A model generated the notes under the pieces. It ran no database searches. It had not been told where the DNA came from and saw only the letters and a program-made list of their open reading frames with translations. From positions 682,001-746,000 of the forward strand of contig NZ_JAHKQI010000005.1 in the NCBI RefSeq assembly GCF_018860975.1: a stretch of DNA of 64,000 bases. Reading direction: 5' to 3'. Each line of letters begins with the position of its first letter. Position 1 is the stretch's first letter. This DNA is from Lentibacter algarum. GTDB lineage: Bacteria; Pseudomonadota; Alphaproteobacteria; Rhodobacterales; Rhodobacteraceae. Positions 8,146-16,333 of the stretch are shown here, piece by piece. The translations under genes were made by a program, and so were the position numbers.

Positions 8146-9461
8146 AGTGTGAACCTCGAAAAATCTATCACCATCAGGTAAGCAGGAAGCGGTATGAGCA
8201 GCGACATGAGCGCAAGCTTTGTCACACGGGCCTTGGCAAAGGCCTGCGCAAAGAGTGAGGGCACGACCGCTGCCAAGACAAGGCAGGCGATGACCAGCCC
8301 CCACATCGGCCCGTTCCAGTTTGTCGTTTCAGGATTGAGGCCAATCACCACGAAGCGGATACCGCAGAGAGCCGCAGTGATTGCCAGCAACGACGCGAGC
8401 CGCGCAAACAACGCGCTTTTTGAGAGTGCTACGGCGCAAAGGCCCGTGACCAAAGACATCGCGGTGAGGCCATAAAAGGATATCGCGTTCCAGCCCGAGG
8501 CATTGCCCAGCGTCAGCCAGCCGAGGCTGAGAAAAGCCAGCCCTGCGACGATGTCGAGATCTGGGTATTTGCCAGAGCAAGGCGTGACACTGCGGCTCCA
8601 GGCGTGCGCACCGAGCGCAAGAATAGGCATCACGGCATTTTGCATCTCGGTCACTGCGAGCAGGACGAAAACAGTGATCACATAGACCCGCGCGGCGTGT
8701 CTGCTGAGGCCAAGCATGGGCGCAATTTTGAGAAAGGCGAGTATGCTAACGGTGAAAAGTGCTGCCGTTAAAAGCAGCTCGAGCAGCGGGTTTTGGGCGT
8801 GAAAGAACAGGAAGATCAGCAGGCCAACGGGCAGGAACAAGTTGTCAAACCCGCGCCAGCTGACTGCCTCAACCAAAGTGCCAAACCCCGCGACCATAAG
8901 CGAAAGCACGATGATGTTTGCTGGTGGCAGGGGTGTCATCAGCATGAGGCAGAAGACAGCTATCAGCAAGGTGAGGGTGAAAAAGACGGCGCTGCCTTCG
9001 ATGCTTTTCTGGCCTTCCTCGACCTTGAAAAACTTGGTTCCGTAATTGCTTCCGGCCAGCGCTGCAGCGGCATCGGCAAGCGTGAGAACGGCGATCGGGA
9101 GCACGTAAAGGAAGAGCTGCTCTTGCGCCAGAAACAGGCAAACGGCAACGGAGATTGCGAGCAGGAAATCACCATATGATTGCCGCTCGACGCTGTGCAG
9201 GGTCTTGCCGAGTTTGGAGCCGGGGAGGCGCAAAACGAGCATAACCAGAAGTGTGAGACCAACCAGAAAGTAGACAGGCCAACGCGTTGGAAACAGCCAA
9301 GGCAGGGTGAGCGCGTAGAGGCCTGTGCCAATGTGAACAAGCTTGCGCTGCACCTCAGAGCCGATATCGCTGCGCGCCGCCAGCCAGCGCACCACCGCCA
9401 TGAGGCAGAGCAGCGTGGCGACAGAGGCAAGCGCAAGGATGATCTGCAAGGTGACGCTCAT
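8142..9461 (-). CDS. Phytol/dolichol-kinase-like polytopic membrane protein with an extra C-terminal membrane domain
   Basis: 439 residues with many membrane spans. The first ~200 residues carry marks of the CTP-dependent polyprenol kinase family (phytol kinase VTE5, dolichol kinase SEC59, yeast DGK1): RKLVHIGTGL (39-48), YGDFLLAIS, LADAAAALAGSNYGTKFF (128-145), and K-S-x-EGS (152-157). The second half adds about seven hydrophobic segments not found in ordinary phytol kinases. The known reaction is CTP plus lipid alcohol to lipid phosphate; here the alcohol is unknown. It overlaps neighbours by 1 and 4 bases. Together with UbiA and the PEP-synthase-like enzyme it suggests stepwise activation of an isoprenoid alcohol, which is inference. 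Confidence 0.78.
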   Translation of the reverse strand: MSVTLQIILALASVATLLCLMAVVRWLAARSDIGSEVQRKLVHIGTGLYALTLPWLFPTRWPVYFLVGLTLLVMLVLRLPGSKLGKTLHSVERQSYGDFLLAISVAVCLFLAQEQLFLYVLPIAVLTLADAAAALAGSNYGTKFFKVEEGQKSIEGSAVFFTLTLLIAVFCLMLMTPLPPANIIVLSLMVAGFGTLVEAVSWRGFDNLFLPVGLLIFLFFHAQNPLLELLLTAALFTVSILAFLKIAPMLGLSRHAARVYVITVFVLLAVTEMQNAVMPILALGAHAWSRSVTPCSGKYPDLDIVAGLAFLSLGWLTLGNASGWNAISFYGLTAMSLVTGLCAVALSKSALFARLASLLAITAALCGIRFVVIGLNPETTNWNGPMWGLVIACLVLAAVVPSLFAQAFAKARVTKLALMSLLIPLPAYLMVIDFSRFTL

Positions 9462-10558
9462 CAGGTGACTTCCTCAACCACAAAATCGGAGTAAAAGAAT
9501 GCTTTGTCTTGGGCCTTGAGTGTGTCCTCTAGCGCTGTCAGCGTGGTGACTTGCTGCGCAAAAGCGGGGGGCACACGGCGCGGCACCATCATGTTCCAAT
9601 AGACCAGCCGCGCGCCAGGTGCGGAAGCGGCAAGCACACTGCCATAGACCTGCTCGAAAACCTCGGCGGACATATATTCAAAAATGTCAGAGAGGTTGAA
9701 ACCGTCGGCCTTTTCTCCGGTGGAGACGAAGGCCTCAAGCGAACCGGGCCTGATATCAAGCCTATCAAGCCGCGCTTTGATTGTTTCGTAGTGCTCCTCA
9801 CGCCATGTCATCGGCAGGGCGTCACCGTGCGTGCCTTTGAGGATCCAGTGCAAGTAGGGGTTCTCGGCTGGGTCGCACTCCACGGCGGCATGGTGAATGC
9901 GCCTTGCGACGTGCTCGGCAGGGCTGCCTTCTACGTGATCAAAGAAGGCTTTGTCGCGGCCCATACGGCCCATCACGAAGCGCGAGAAAAACGCATTTAG
10001 CAGCAGCCGCCAGCGCCATGTGTTAAAGCGCGTATCGAGGAACTTCTGACGCTCGGGCTTGGGCCGCGACACGAAGGTATCGTCGATGGTTTTGCGGCTG
10101 TGCACGAAAGGCAGAAGCCGCGTGCGGAAGATGCGAAAGTAGCGCTCGAACTTGCCCGCACCGCCTGCGCCGTGTTGCTCGACTTCGTCGGCCAAGCCTT
10201 GCCAGTAGGCGGTTGTTTCGGCGTCGGTGCCTTTCAATGCCTTGGAGAGAAGCGCCTTACGGTTGTCGCTTGGTCGTGCGCCCATGAGCTGCAAAAACTC
10301 GGGGTGTGTGAGGTTTGTGAAAGCGCCGATACGCAGCTTGAGGCAGGCGATCTGGGCGAGGGACAGGTCAACCACCACGACCTTCGCCGGGTCGAGCGTC
10401 AGCATAGCCAGCGCGTTGTCGCCCGCCGAGCAGATCGACACCAGCGTGCCGCCTTTGCAGTCGCCCAAGCCTTTGGTCAGCACGTCGGCATCTTCCCAGA
10501 GTTGTGCATAGCGGATGTGCTCGAAGTCGGCTTTGCTTTCAATCTCAGAGGTCTGCAT
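9461..10558 (-). CDS. DUF3419 / BtaA-like S-adenosylmethionine 3-amino-3-carboxypropyl transferase
   Basis: 365 residues. The N-terminus (FEHIRYAQLWEDADVL), the SAM site (LVSICSAGDNALAMLTLDP, then VVVVDLSLAQIACLKLR, 39-76) and the C-terminal FNLSDIFEYMSAEVFEQVY and RLVYWNMMVPRR match DUF3419, whose founder BtaA moves the aminocarboxypropyl group of SAM onto diacylglycerol in betaine-lipid synthesis. BtaA partners with the N-methyltransferase BtaB, but no btaB-like gene is adjacent. The acceptor may therefore be another hydroxyl and the amine may stay unmethylated. It overlaps the upstream enzyme gene by 14 bases and the downstream one by 1. Confidence is high for the family, low for the substrate. 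Confidence 0.85.
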   Translation of the reverse strand: MQTSEIESKADFEHIRYAQLWEDADVLTKGLGDCKGGTLVSICSAGDNALAMLTLDPAKVVVVDLSLAQIACLKLRIGAFTNLTHPEFLQLMGARPSDNRKALLSKALKGTDAETTAYWQGLADEVEQHGAGGAGKFERYFRIFRTRLLPFVHSRKTIDDTFVSRPKPERQKFLDTRFNTWRWRLLLNAFFSRFVMGRMGRDKAFFDHVEGSPAEHVARRIHHAAVECDPAENPYLHWILKGTHGDALPMTWREEHYETIKARLDRLDIRPGSLEAFVSTGEKADGFNLSDIFEYMSAEVFEQVYGSVLAASAPGARLVYWNMMVPRRVPPAFAQQVTTLTALEDTLKAQDKAFFYSDFVVEEVT

Positions 10559-12968
10559 CTATGCGCTCCACTTGGCCTGTTGCACCGTCAACGCTGATCA
10601 ACTCACCGTTCTCTATCCATTGTGTTGCGCCTTTGAGGCCCACGACACAGGGGATGCCCAGCTCACGCGCAACGATGGCGGAATGTGACAAAAGCGAGCC
10701 GCGCTCGACCACGATTGCCGAGGCGTTGCAAAACACCGCGATCCAGCCCGGGTCTGTGTGACGCGCAACGAGGATGTCGCCGGGCTCAAGCGCCTCTGTG
10801 CGCGGGTCACGGATCACACGGGCGCGGGCTGTGACTTGACCTGCCGAGCAGCCTGTGGCGCTGCGGGCCGTTGCGCTGTCTTTCTCTACGGGTGTTTCGT
10901 TCCAGACAGGAGCGATTGCGGGGCCGCGCAGCTCGATCCGCTCGGGCGGATCAGGGCGCTGGGCGGCGGCTTGGCTTGCCGCTTTGCGCAGGGCCACCAG
11001 CGCTTTGAGATCAGCCGAAAGGCCTGCGCCTTCGACCGCGCCGAGCACCTCTTGCGTGGTGAGGTGAAACACGTCACGCGGGGCTTTGAGCAGCCCACGC
11101 GCCGCGAACTCGCGCCCGAGCGCAAGGAAAACACGGCGCGTGTAGCCGAAGATGCGGGTGCGCTCAAAACGCAGGTTCTCGCGGTCACGCACGCGGTTCT
11201 TTGTCCAGCTGATCACCCACTTTGCAACGCGGCGCTTGAGCGGTGCTTTGGGAAAGAGCGCGGCCCAGTTGGGCTCTTGCGTGTCATGTTTCTCGACGCT
11301 GTCACGCGTGGCACTGAAGGCGATAGCTTGCAGCAGGCTTGTCGGGTCTTCTGTGAGCGGGATACTCTCAAGTTTGAGCTCTTCTGTGCAGCGGTCACCG
11401 AATTTGTCGAGGTAGGATCGCACCTCCGCAGCGATAGCTGGGTGTGCGTCAAGTGCGCCTAATCCGTGCTGGCCAAGGGCCTCGGCCAGGCCTGCCTCAC
11501 GCACCATCGCCCCCATCGTGGCGATGCGCTGAGCTGGCTCGGCAGAGATGATATCTCCCTGACCGATCATCACGTCGTTGTGCAGAGTGAGCCCGTCAGC
11601 GCCAAGCCATTTTTCAAGCATATTGCGCGAAGCACCGAAGGCGATCATGCACAGAAAGTCGTTGATCAGCGGCGCATCCCAGCGGTCAAGCAGGGTGCTT
11701 TCAATGCGGCGATACTCGGCGGCGAGGGCGGTTGGGCCGGCTGTGCTGACTTCAAACCCGCTGTTGAGCGCCGCATCAAGCCGCGCGTTAAAGCGCGCGC
11801 GGGTGCGGGGCAGACGGAAGGCTTGCCAGAGCAGATTGCCAGCGACTTTGATGAGTTTGAGGTATTCAAGCAGCTTCTTGAGGCCCTTTGCGGGGGGCGG
11901 GCCGATACTGTCTGTGACCTCGGCAGGCATGGGCGTATCGACGCCCATCATGGTTTCCATATAGGCGCGGTTGAGCGAGAAACCGGGCAGCAAAGCCAGC
12001 GCGCGATACCAGTTGACGAGGTTGTAATAGACCCGCCCGTCAACCACGCCGAGCATGTTGGAAAACACCGCGGCGTTTTCTTCAACGGTCTTTTCAGGCA
12101 CGCCGAGCAGCCGCACGAAGGCCTGATAAACGCGGGTGTAGACATGCACCGCAAACGAGTAGGTCAGCGGGCTGACCATGCCGGGGTAACTCTCGACGAT
12201 GTTGGAATTGTCAAAGATCGTCAGGTGCGCGTCAGGCTGCGGCAGGGGCAAAAGCGGCGTGGTGATCGGACGCGATTGCAGGATGTGCAGCCCGTCAGCG
12301 TCAAGCGCCCATTCAATGTCTTGCGGCAGGCCGAAGGCTTCTTCGGACTTGCGTGCCAGAGCGGCGACTTGCAGCGCTTCGTCAGATGTAAGCACTTCGG
12401 GTTTGGCGGGGCCAGAGGCGGTTTTGCCAACGCTCCAGTCTTCGCCGTCTTCCTCGCCTGAGACCAAACGCTCGCCCAAGCCCGCGATGGCCGAGATAGT
12501 CACCTGTCCGCGCAGGCCTGTGACGGGGTCAGCGGAAAAGGCAACGCCGGCGGCGTGTGCGTCGATCATCTGTTGGACGATGACGGCGGGGCCCTCAGCG
12601 GCGGCCCCGGTTTTCAGAGCGCGGTAGGTTGCAACCGTTTCCGAAAAGCCGGACTGCCAGACTTGCTTGGCGGCTTTGCCTACATCGGCGGCTTGCACGT
12701 TCAAGTGGGTGTCAAACTGGCCTGCATGGCTGTGCTCGGCGCCGTCTTCCTGACGGGCAGAACTGCGCACGGCGAAGGGGCCTTTACCCAAGTTCTTGAG
12801 CGCGGCTTTAAGGCCTTTGATCTGGCCGGATGTCTCGAATGCGTCAGCTTTGATCACAAAGAATGCAGGCGGGTTGAAACCGAAGCCAGCCAATTGTGCG
12901 AGGGCGGCGGCCTTGCCACCGACGACCTCGACCTCGCGCGCGTCTTCCTGTGTGACAATCAGCGACAT
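10545..12968 (-). CDS. PEP-synthase-like / rifampin-phosphotransferase-like ATP-dependent dikinase
   Basis: 807 residues in three parts. Residues 1-235 are an ATP-grasp PEP/pyruvate-binding domain (VVGGKAAALAQLAGFGFNPP, GPFAVRSSARQEDG, DIEWALDADGLHILQSRPIT). The helical middle (250-690) opens with DNSNIVESYPGMVSPLTYSF. The C-terminal swivelling phosphohistidine domain has His762 (GSLLSHSAIVARELGIPCVV). This order matches rifampin phosphotransferase and PigC-like enzymes; true PEP synthase ends in a barrel domain that is missing here. Such enzymes use ATP to phosphorylate or couple a substrate, releasing AMP and phosphate. It starts at TGATG overlapping the UbiA stop. In this operon it probably phosphorylates or ligates the pathway intermediate. 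Confidence 0.85.
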   Translation of the reverse strand: MSLIVTQEDAREVEVVGGKAAALAQLAGFGFNPPAFFVIKADAFETSGQIKGLKAALKNLGKGPFAVRSSARQEDGAEHSHAGQFDTHLNVQAADVGKAAKQVWQSGFSETVATYRALKTGAAAEGPAVIVQQMIDAHAAGVAFSADPVTGLRGQVTISAIAGLGERLVSGEEDGEDWSVGKTASGPAKPEVLTSDEALQVAALARKSEEAFGLPQDIEWALDADGLHILQSRPITTPLLPLPQPDAHLTIFDNSNIVESYPGMVSPLTYSFAVHVYTRVYQAFVRLLGVPEKTVEENAAVFSNMLGVVDGRVYYNLVNWYRALALLPGFSLNRAYMETMMGVDTPMPAEVTDSIGPPPAKGLKKLLEYLKLIKVAGNLLWQAFRLPRTRARFNARLDAALNSGFEVSTAGPTALAAEYRRIESTLLDRWDAPLINDFLCMIAFGASRNMLEKWLGADGLTLHNDVMIGQGDIISAEPAQRIATMGAMVREAGLAEALGQHGLGALDAHPAIAAEVRSYLDKFGDRCTEELKLESIPLTEDPTSLLQAIAFSATRDSVEKHDTQEPNWAALFPKAPLKRRVAKWVISWTKNRVRDRENLRFERTRIFGYTRRVFLALGREFAARGLLKAPRDVFHLTTQEVLGAVEGAGLSADLKALVALRKAASQAAAQRPDPPERIELRGPAIAPVWNETPVEKDSATARSATGCSAGQVTARARVIRDPRTEALEPGDILVARHTDPGWIAVFCNASAIVVERGSLLSHSAIVARELGIPCVVGLKGATQWIENGELISVDGATGQVERIDADL

Positions 12969-13873
12969 CAGAGCATCCTTAGAACAAGCGGTGCAAAACC
13001 GGCGATGGCGTAGCAGTCAAACACCCAGAGGCCAGCGAGGGTATCAAGCTGCTTTTGGGCTTCAGGTGTTGGGTTTTTGACGTATTTAGCGGCGGCTGAC
13101 AGGCAGAGTGCTGCGCCAAACCCGCCAAACATAAGACCAACCCAAAGCGCGCCAGTGGCTTGGCAGACCGCAAGCAAGAGCGCGAAGGAGAGCAGGACGC
13201 ATGCGCTCCAGACAAGGGCTGCTTTGCGCGGCCCCCAGAGGCGGGAGTATGTATCGACGCCAGTGATTTCGGCCTCGGGCGCCCAGAGCTTGCGGCCGAT
13301 TTCGAGCACACAACCGTTGACGAAGGACAGCGCCAGAAACAGCCAGAGCCCGTTGGCAGCGGAACCTGCGGGAAGCCACTCAAAGCCGGTGAGCAAAAGG
13401 TCGATCAGCGGCATGATCAGCATATGGCTGAGCAAGTAGAGCACGGGGCGCGCTTTGAGCCACTCAGGCGCGCCGAACTCGGCTGTCATGGCCGCTAGCC
13501 ACGCCCAGACCAGTGCCAGCAGCCAAAGCGCGGGCGGATGCCACGTCCAAGTTGCGAAAGCAGCGATGGGAAGGGAGGCAAGGCCAAGCGTGATAATCTG
13601 GCGGAGCGAGACGAGGCCGCGGGGGATAGGGCGCTCAGGGCGGTAACGGGTGTCATCCTCAAGGTCTTTATACTCGTCGCAGACCCGCATTTGAAAGAAC
13701 AGCATAAGCGCAACAATGAAGCCTGCGATGTAAGCCCCGTAGCTTGGCAAATCGCGGCCTGACAGCTCGGCCGAGACGGTGAGGCTCGCGGCGGAGAACA
13801 CGGCCAGAAGCGGCATGGTTTGCGCCAGCGGGAAGCGCTCTTTTTGATATGTCCAGAGGGCAGAGAAACTCAT
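12968..13873 (-). CDS. UbiA-family prenyltransferase
   Basis: 301 residues with about eight membrane spans. The first Asp-rich prenyl-diphosphate motif is D66-E-Y-K-D70-x3-D74, followed by RYRPERPIPRG (77-87), typical of UbiA. In place of the usual second DxxxD motif, the segment 191-214 reads EIGRKLWAPEAE, then ITGVDTYSRLWG. This marks a subfamily separate from UbiA/COX10/MenA sensu stricto. It should join a prenyl diphosphate to an acceptor in the membrane. Its ATG overlaps the HMG-CoA reductase stop as ATGA. Neither the prenyl chain nor the acceptor is known. The ubiquinone ubiA gene is expected elsewhere. Confidence 0.88.
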   Translation of the reverse strand: MSFSALWTYQKERFPLAQTMPLLAVFSAASLTVSAELSGRDLPSYGAYIAGFIVALMLFFQMRVCDEYKDLEDDTRYRPERPIPRGLVSLRQIITLGLASLPIAAFATWTWHPPALWLLALVWAWLAAMTAEFGAPEWLKARPVLYLLSHMLIMPLIDLLLTGFEWLPAGSAANGLWLFLALSFVNGCVLEIGRKLWAPEAEITGVDTYSRLWGPRKAALVWSACVLLSFALLLAVCQATGALWVGLMFGGFGAALCLSAAAKYVKNPTPEAQKQLDTLAGLWVFDCYAIAGFAPLVLRML

Positions 13874-15135
13874 CTGTGGCGGGCCAGATTTTCATGTGCG
13901 CGGGTGAAATGCCCGGCGGCGATAGCGGCGACGATGGAGATTTCTCCGCAGAGGCAGGTGGCGGCGGCAACTTCGGCCAATGCCGCACCTTTGCCCGCGC
14001 CTTTGAGCCCCAGAATGTTCAGCCCGGCTGACTGACTTGGCAGTGATGTGCCGCCGCCGACAGAGCCGACAAGAATGTTTGGCATGGTCACGCAACAGAA
14101 CAGTCCGTCGTCGCGGGCCTCCATGCGGGTGATGCCGATAGCGCCTTCGGCGACGCAGGCCGCGTCTTGGCCTGTGGCAATGTAAAGCGCTGCGAGGCCG
14201 TTGGCGAAATGCGCCTGTGCGCCGAGCTGACCGGACAAATGCGAGCCGAGATTGGCGACTTGTCCGTAATCCAGCATGGCTTGCACTGTGGTGCCGAGCG
14301 TCTTTTCGACCACCTCCGCCGACAGCGTGACTGAAGCGCTGACTTTGCGTCCGCGCCCTGTGACCAAACCGAGAAACGATGCTTTCTTGTCGCCCGAAAA
14401 GTTGCCCTCGATATACCATGCCTTCAAAGGCACGGGGCAGCGCGCGGCGATATCTTCGCACAGCGCGTTGGTCGCGATTGTCACCATGTTCTGGCCTGCC
14501 GCGTCGCCTGTTGTGTAGCGGCAAATGAGAAAGACGATGTTGTTGTCGATCACCGGCTCGACCGAAACAAGCTTGCCGTGATTGGTTGTGCCTTCGGCCT
14601 TGGCTTTGAGGCTGTCGATCTGGCTGACGACCCACTCAACGAAGAGGCCCGCATTGAGCAACTCGTCAAACACAAAGGCCGGTGTACGAATGACGCCTTC
14701 ATAGAGCAGGGCTGTGCTGATGCCGCCCGACTTTGTCGCGGCGTAGGCGCCGCGTGCATAGGAGGCAACCAAAGCTGCCTCGGTTGTGGCCATCGGCACG
14801 TGATAGTCGCCATGCGCGTTCAGCCCGTTGATGCGCAAGGGGCCGATGATACCGACCGGCATTTTGACGGTGCCGATAAAGTTCTCGATATTGGCGCTGA
14901 ACTGGTCTGGTTCGGTCATTGTCAGCGGGTCGGCTATGGCCTGCTGGTCATCCGGTGAGGCGACTTCTGACAGACGGCTCCAGTATTTGTTCACCGAGGC
15001 CGCGCTGGCTTTGCGCACCGGACGTAGAGTTGTGAAGTCGGCGTCATTTGGCAGCATGCGCTCTTTCAACGGCGCCGCCTGAAAGCGAGCGCGCACTTTG
15101 TGCAGCATTTCAATAACATGCGATGGGATGGTCAA
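13870..15135 (-). CDS. HMG-CoA reductase, class I-type, soluble
   Basis: 421 residues, starting at TTG behind AGGAG; no membrane domain. Residues matching the class I catalytic set are all present: Glu119 (VPMATTEAALVAS), Lys250/251 (EGNFSGDKKASF), Asp324 (TGQDAACVAEG) and His414 (AAGHFTRAH, which aligns with the human AAGHLVKSH block). Substrate loop ENFIGTVKMPVGIIGPL and cofactor block TTGDAAGQNM (NADPH type) are clear. It reduces HMG-CoA to mevalonate. No mevalonate kinase, decarboxylase or HMG-CoA synthase is nearby, and alphaproteobacteria of this kind usually make isoprenoids by the MEP route. It is the first gene of the operon and divergent from the sulfotransferase gene. Confidence 0.92.
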   Translation of the reverse strand: MTIPSHVIEMLHKVRARFQAAPLKERMLPNDADFTTLRPVRKASAASVNKYWSRLSEVASPDDQQAIADPLTMTEPDQFSANIENFIGTVKMPVGIIGPLRINGLNAHGDYHVPMATTEAALVASYARGAYAATKSGGISTALLYEGVIRTPAFVFDELLNAGLFVEWVVSQIDSLKAKAEGTTNHGKLVSVEPVIDNNIVFLICRYTTGDAAGQNMVTIATNALCEDIAARCPVPLKAWYIEGNFSGDKKASFLGLVTGRGRKVSASVTLSAEVVEKTLGTTVQAMLDYGQVANLGSHLSGQLGAQAHFANGLAALYIATGQDAACVAEGAIGITRMEARDDGLFCCVTMPNILVGSVGGGTSLPSQSAGLNILGLKGAGKGAALAEVAAATCLCGEISIVAAIAAGHFTRAHENLARHR

Positions 15136-15214
15136 GTGCCGCGCTCCTGCTTTACTTTCAAAGTATTTCTCTCACAATATGGCTACAGTATGCGCGATCG
15201 GGCAAGGAAACTAA
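15136..15214. promoter_or_regulatory. Divergent promoter region of the HMGR operon and the sulfotransferase-P450 genes
   Basis: This 79-base A+T-rich gap is the only non-coding stretch in the cluster, so both transcripts must start in or near it. It contains AGGAG for the TTG start of the reductase and AAGGA for the sulfotransferase ATG. TTCAAAG and CAATAT or TACAGTAT could be promoter elements, but I cannot assign them with confidence. I see no clear palindromic operator. Confidence 0.55.
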
Positions 15215-16333
15215 ATGAAAAACGGCCTTAAGCATCGCTGGAGCATAAGCCACAATTACCTGACGGGTATTACCTTTGGAAAGTGGTGCAAATTGCTGAT
15301 GCAGAACCGCTTTCGGGTTTCGCCTGCCTATTGGCACCGCGCTGCTGTTATCACGCTGGCGAGCCTGTCAAACTCGGTGTTTGCGGCGGTTGAGGCGCTG
15401 CGCTACGGGCGGGCTGTCGAGCAGGTAAAACTAACCCGCCCGCCGCTGTTTGTGCTCGGGCATTGGCGCAGCGGCACGACGTTGCTGCACGAGCTTCTGG
15501 CGCAGGACGAAGCGCAGTTCCAGTTTCCCAACACCTACCAAGTGGTGAACCCCTACACGTTTTTGACTACAGAAAATTTCACCACAAGGATGTTCCCCTG
15601 GCTGGTGCCCGAGACGCGGCCTATGGACAACATGGCGTTGAAGTTCAGCTCGCCGCAGGAGGACGAGTTTGCGCCGCTGTTGATGACGCTGACCTCGCTT
15701 TACCTTGGCACCAGCTTTCCGAACCGGATGCAACATTACGATCGTTACATGACATTTCGTGATGTCGAACCGCGTGAAGTCGGCAAGTGGAAAGCGGCCT
15801 TTGTGCGGTTTTGCAAGAAGCTCTCGCTGGATGATGCGCGGGCGCTGCTGATCAAGTCGCCGCCGCATACTGCGCGCATTCGCACCATACTTGAGATGTT
15901 TCCGGACGCGAGGTTTGTGCATATTCACCGCGATCCTTACCGCGTGTTTCAGTCGCAGCGGCACTTTTTTGACACTGCTGGCTGGTATACCTATCTGCAA
16001 AAGCCAGACATCAGCGCCATTGACGAGGGCATACTACAGCGCCACGAGACGATGTATGACGCCTTTTACGAAGACCTGCCTTCCGTGCCTGAAGGGCGGA
16101 TCGTTGAGATCAGATTTGACGCGCTGGAAGCCAACCCGGTTGAAGAGCTTGCCAAAGTTTACAGGCAGTTGTCGCTCGACGGCTTTGAGGCGTTCGAGCC
16201 AAAACTGCGCGCTTATGTCGACAGTCTTGCTGGCTACAAGAAGAACAGTTTTGATGGGCTGGATGCGGCCACAAAAGCGGTGGTTGCCGCGCGTTGGGCG
16301 CGTAGCTTTGAAAAAGGGAACTACCCTAAATGA
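15215..16333 (+). CDS. PAPS-dependent sulfotransferase family protein
   Basis: 372 residues. The 5-prime phosphosulfate loop is LGHWRSGTTLLHEL (81-94), and the 3-prime phosphate site is HIHRDPYRVFQSQ (237-248, Arg239 and Ser247). LLIKSPPHTARIRTILEMFP between them is typical of the sulfotransferase-3 group. It should transfer sulfate from PAPS to a hydroxyl of a small molecule or lipid. The ATG at 15215 follows AAGGAAA. Its end overlaps the cytochrome P450 start as ATGA, so a hydroxylation-then-sulfation pair is a natural reading. The head-to-head position with the reductase operon suggests shared control. Confidence 0.9.
   Translation: MKNGLKHRWSISHNYLTGITFGKWCKLLMQNRFRVSPAYWHRAAVITLASLSNSVFAAVEALRYGRAVEQVKLTRPPLFVLGHWRSGTTLLHELLAQDEAQFQFPNTYQVVNPYTFLTTENFTTRMFPWLVPETRPMDNMALKFSSPQEDEFAPLLMTLTSLYLGTSFPNRMQHYDRYMTFRDVEPREVGKWKAAFVRFCKKLSLDDARALLIKSPPHTARIRTILEMFPDARFVHIHRDPYRVFQSQRHFFDTAGWYTYLQKPDISAIDEGILQRHETMYDAFYEDLPSVPEGRIVEIRFDALEANPVEELAKVYRQLSLDGFEAFEPKLRAYVDSLAGYKKNSFDGLDAATKAVVAARWARSFEKGNYPK

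Noticed and set aside
10545-12968. Classical phosphoenolpyruvate synthase (ppsA)
   Set aside because: The C-terminal PEP-binding barrel with its catalytic motif is absent, and the phosphohistidine domain is at the very end.
5886-15135. Complete mevalonate pathway or carotenoid cluster
   Set aside because: No mevalonate kinase, diphosphomevalonate decarboxylase, HMG-CoA synthase, crt gene or prenyl diphosphate synthase is present.
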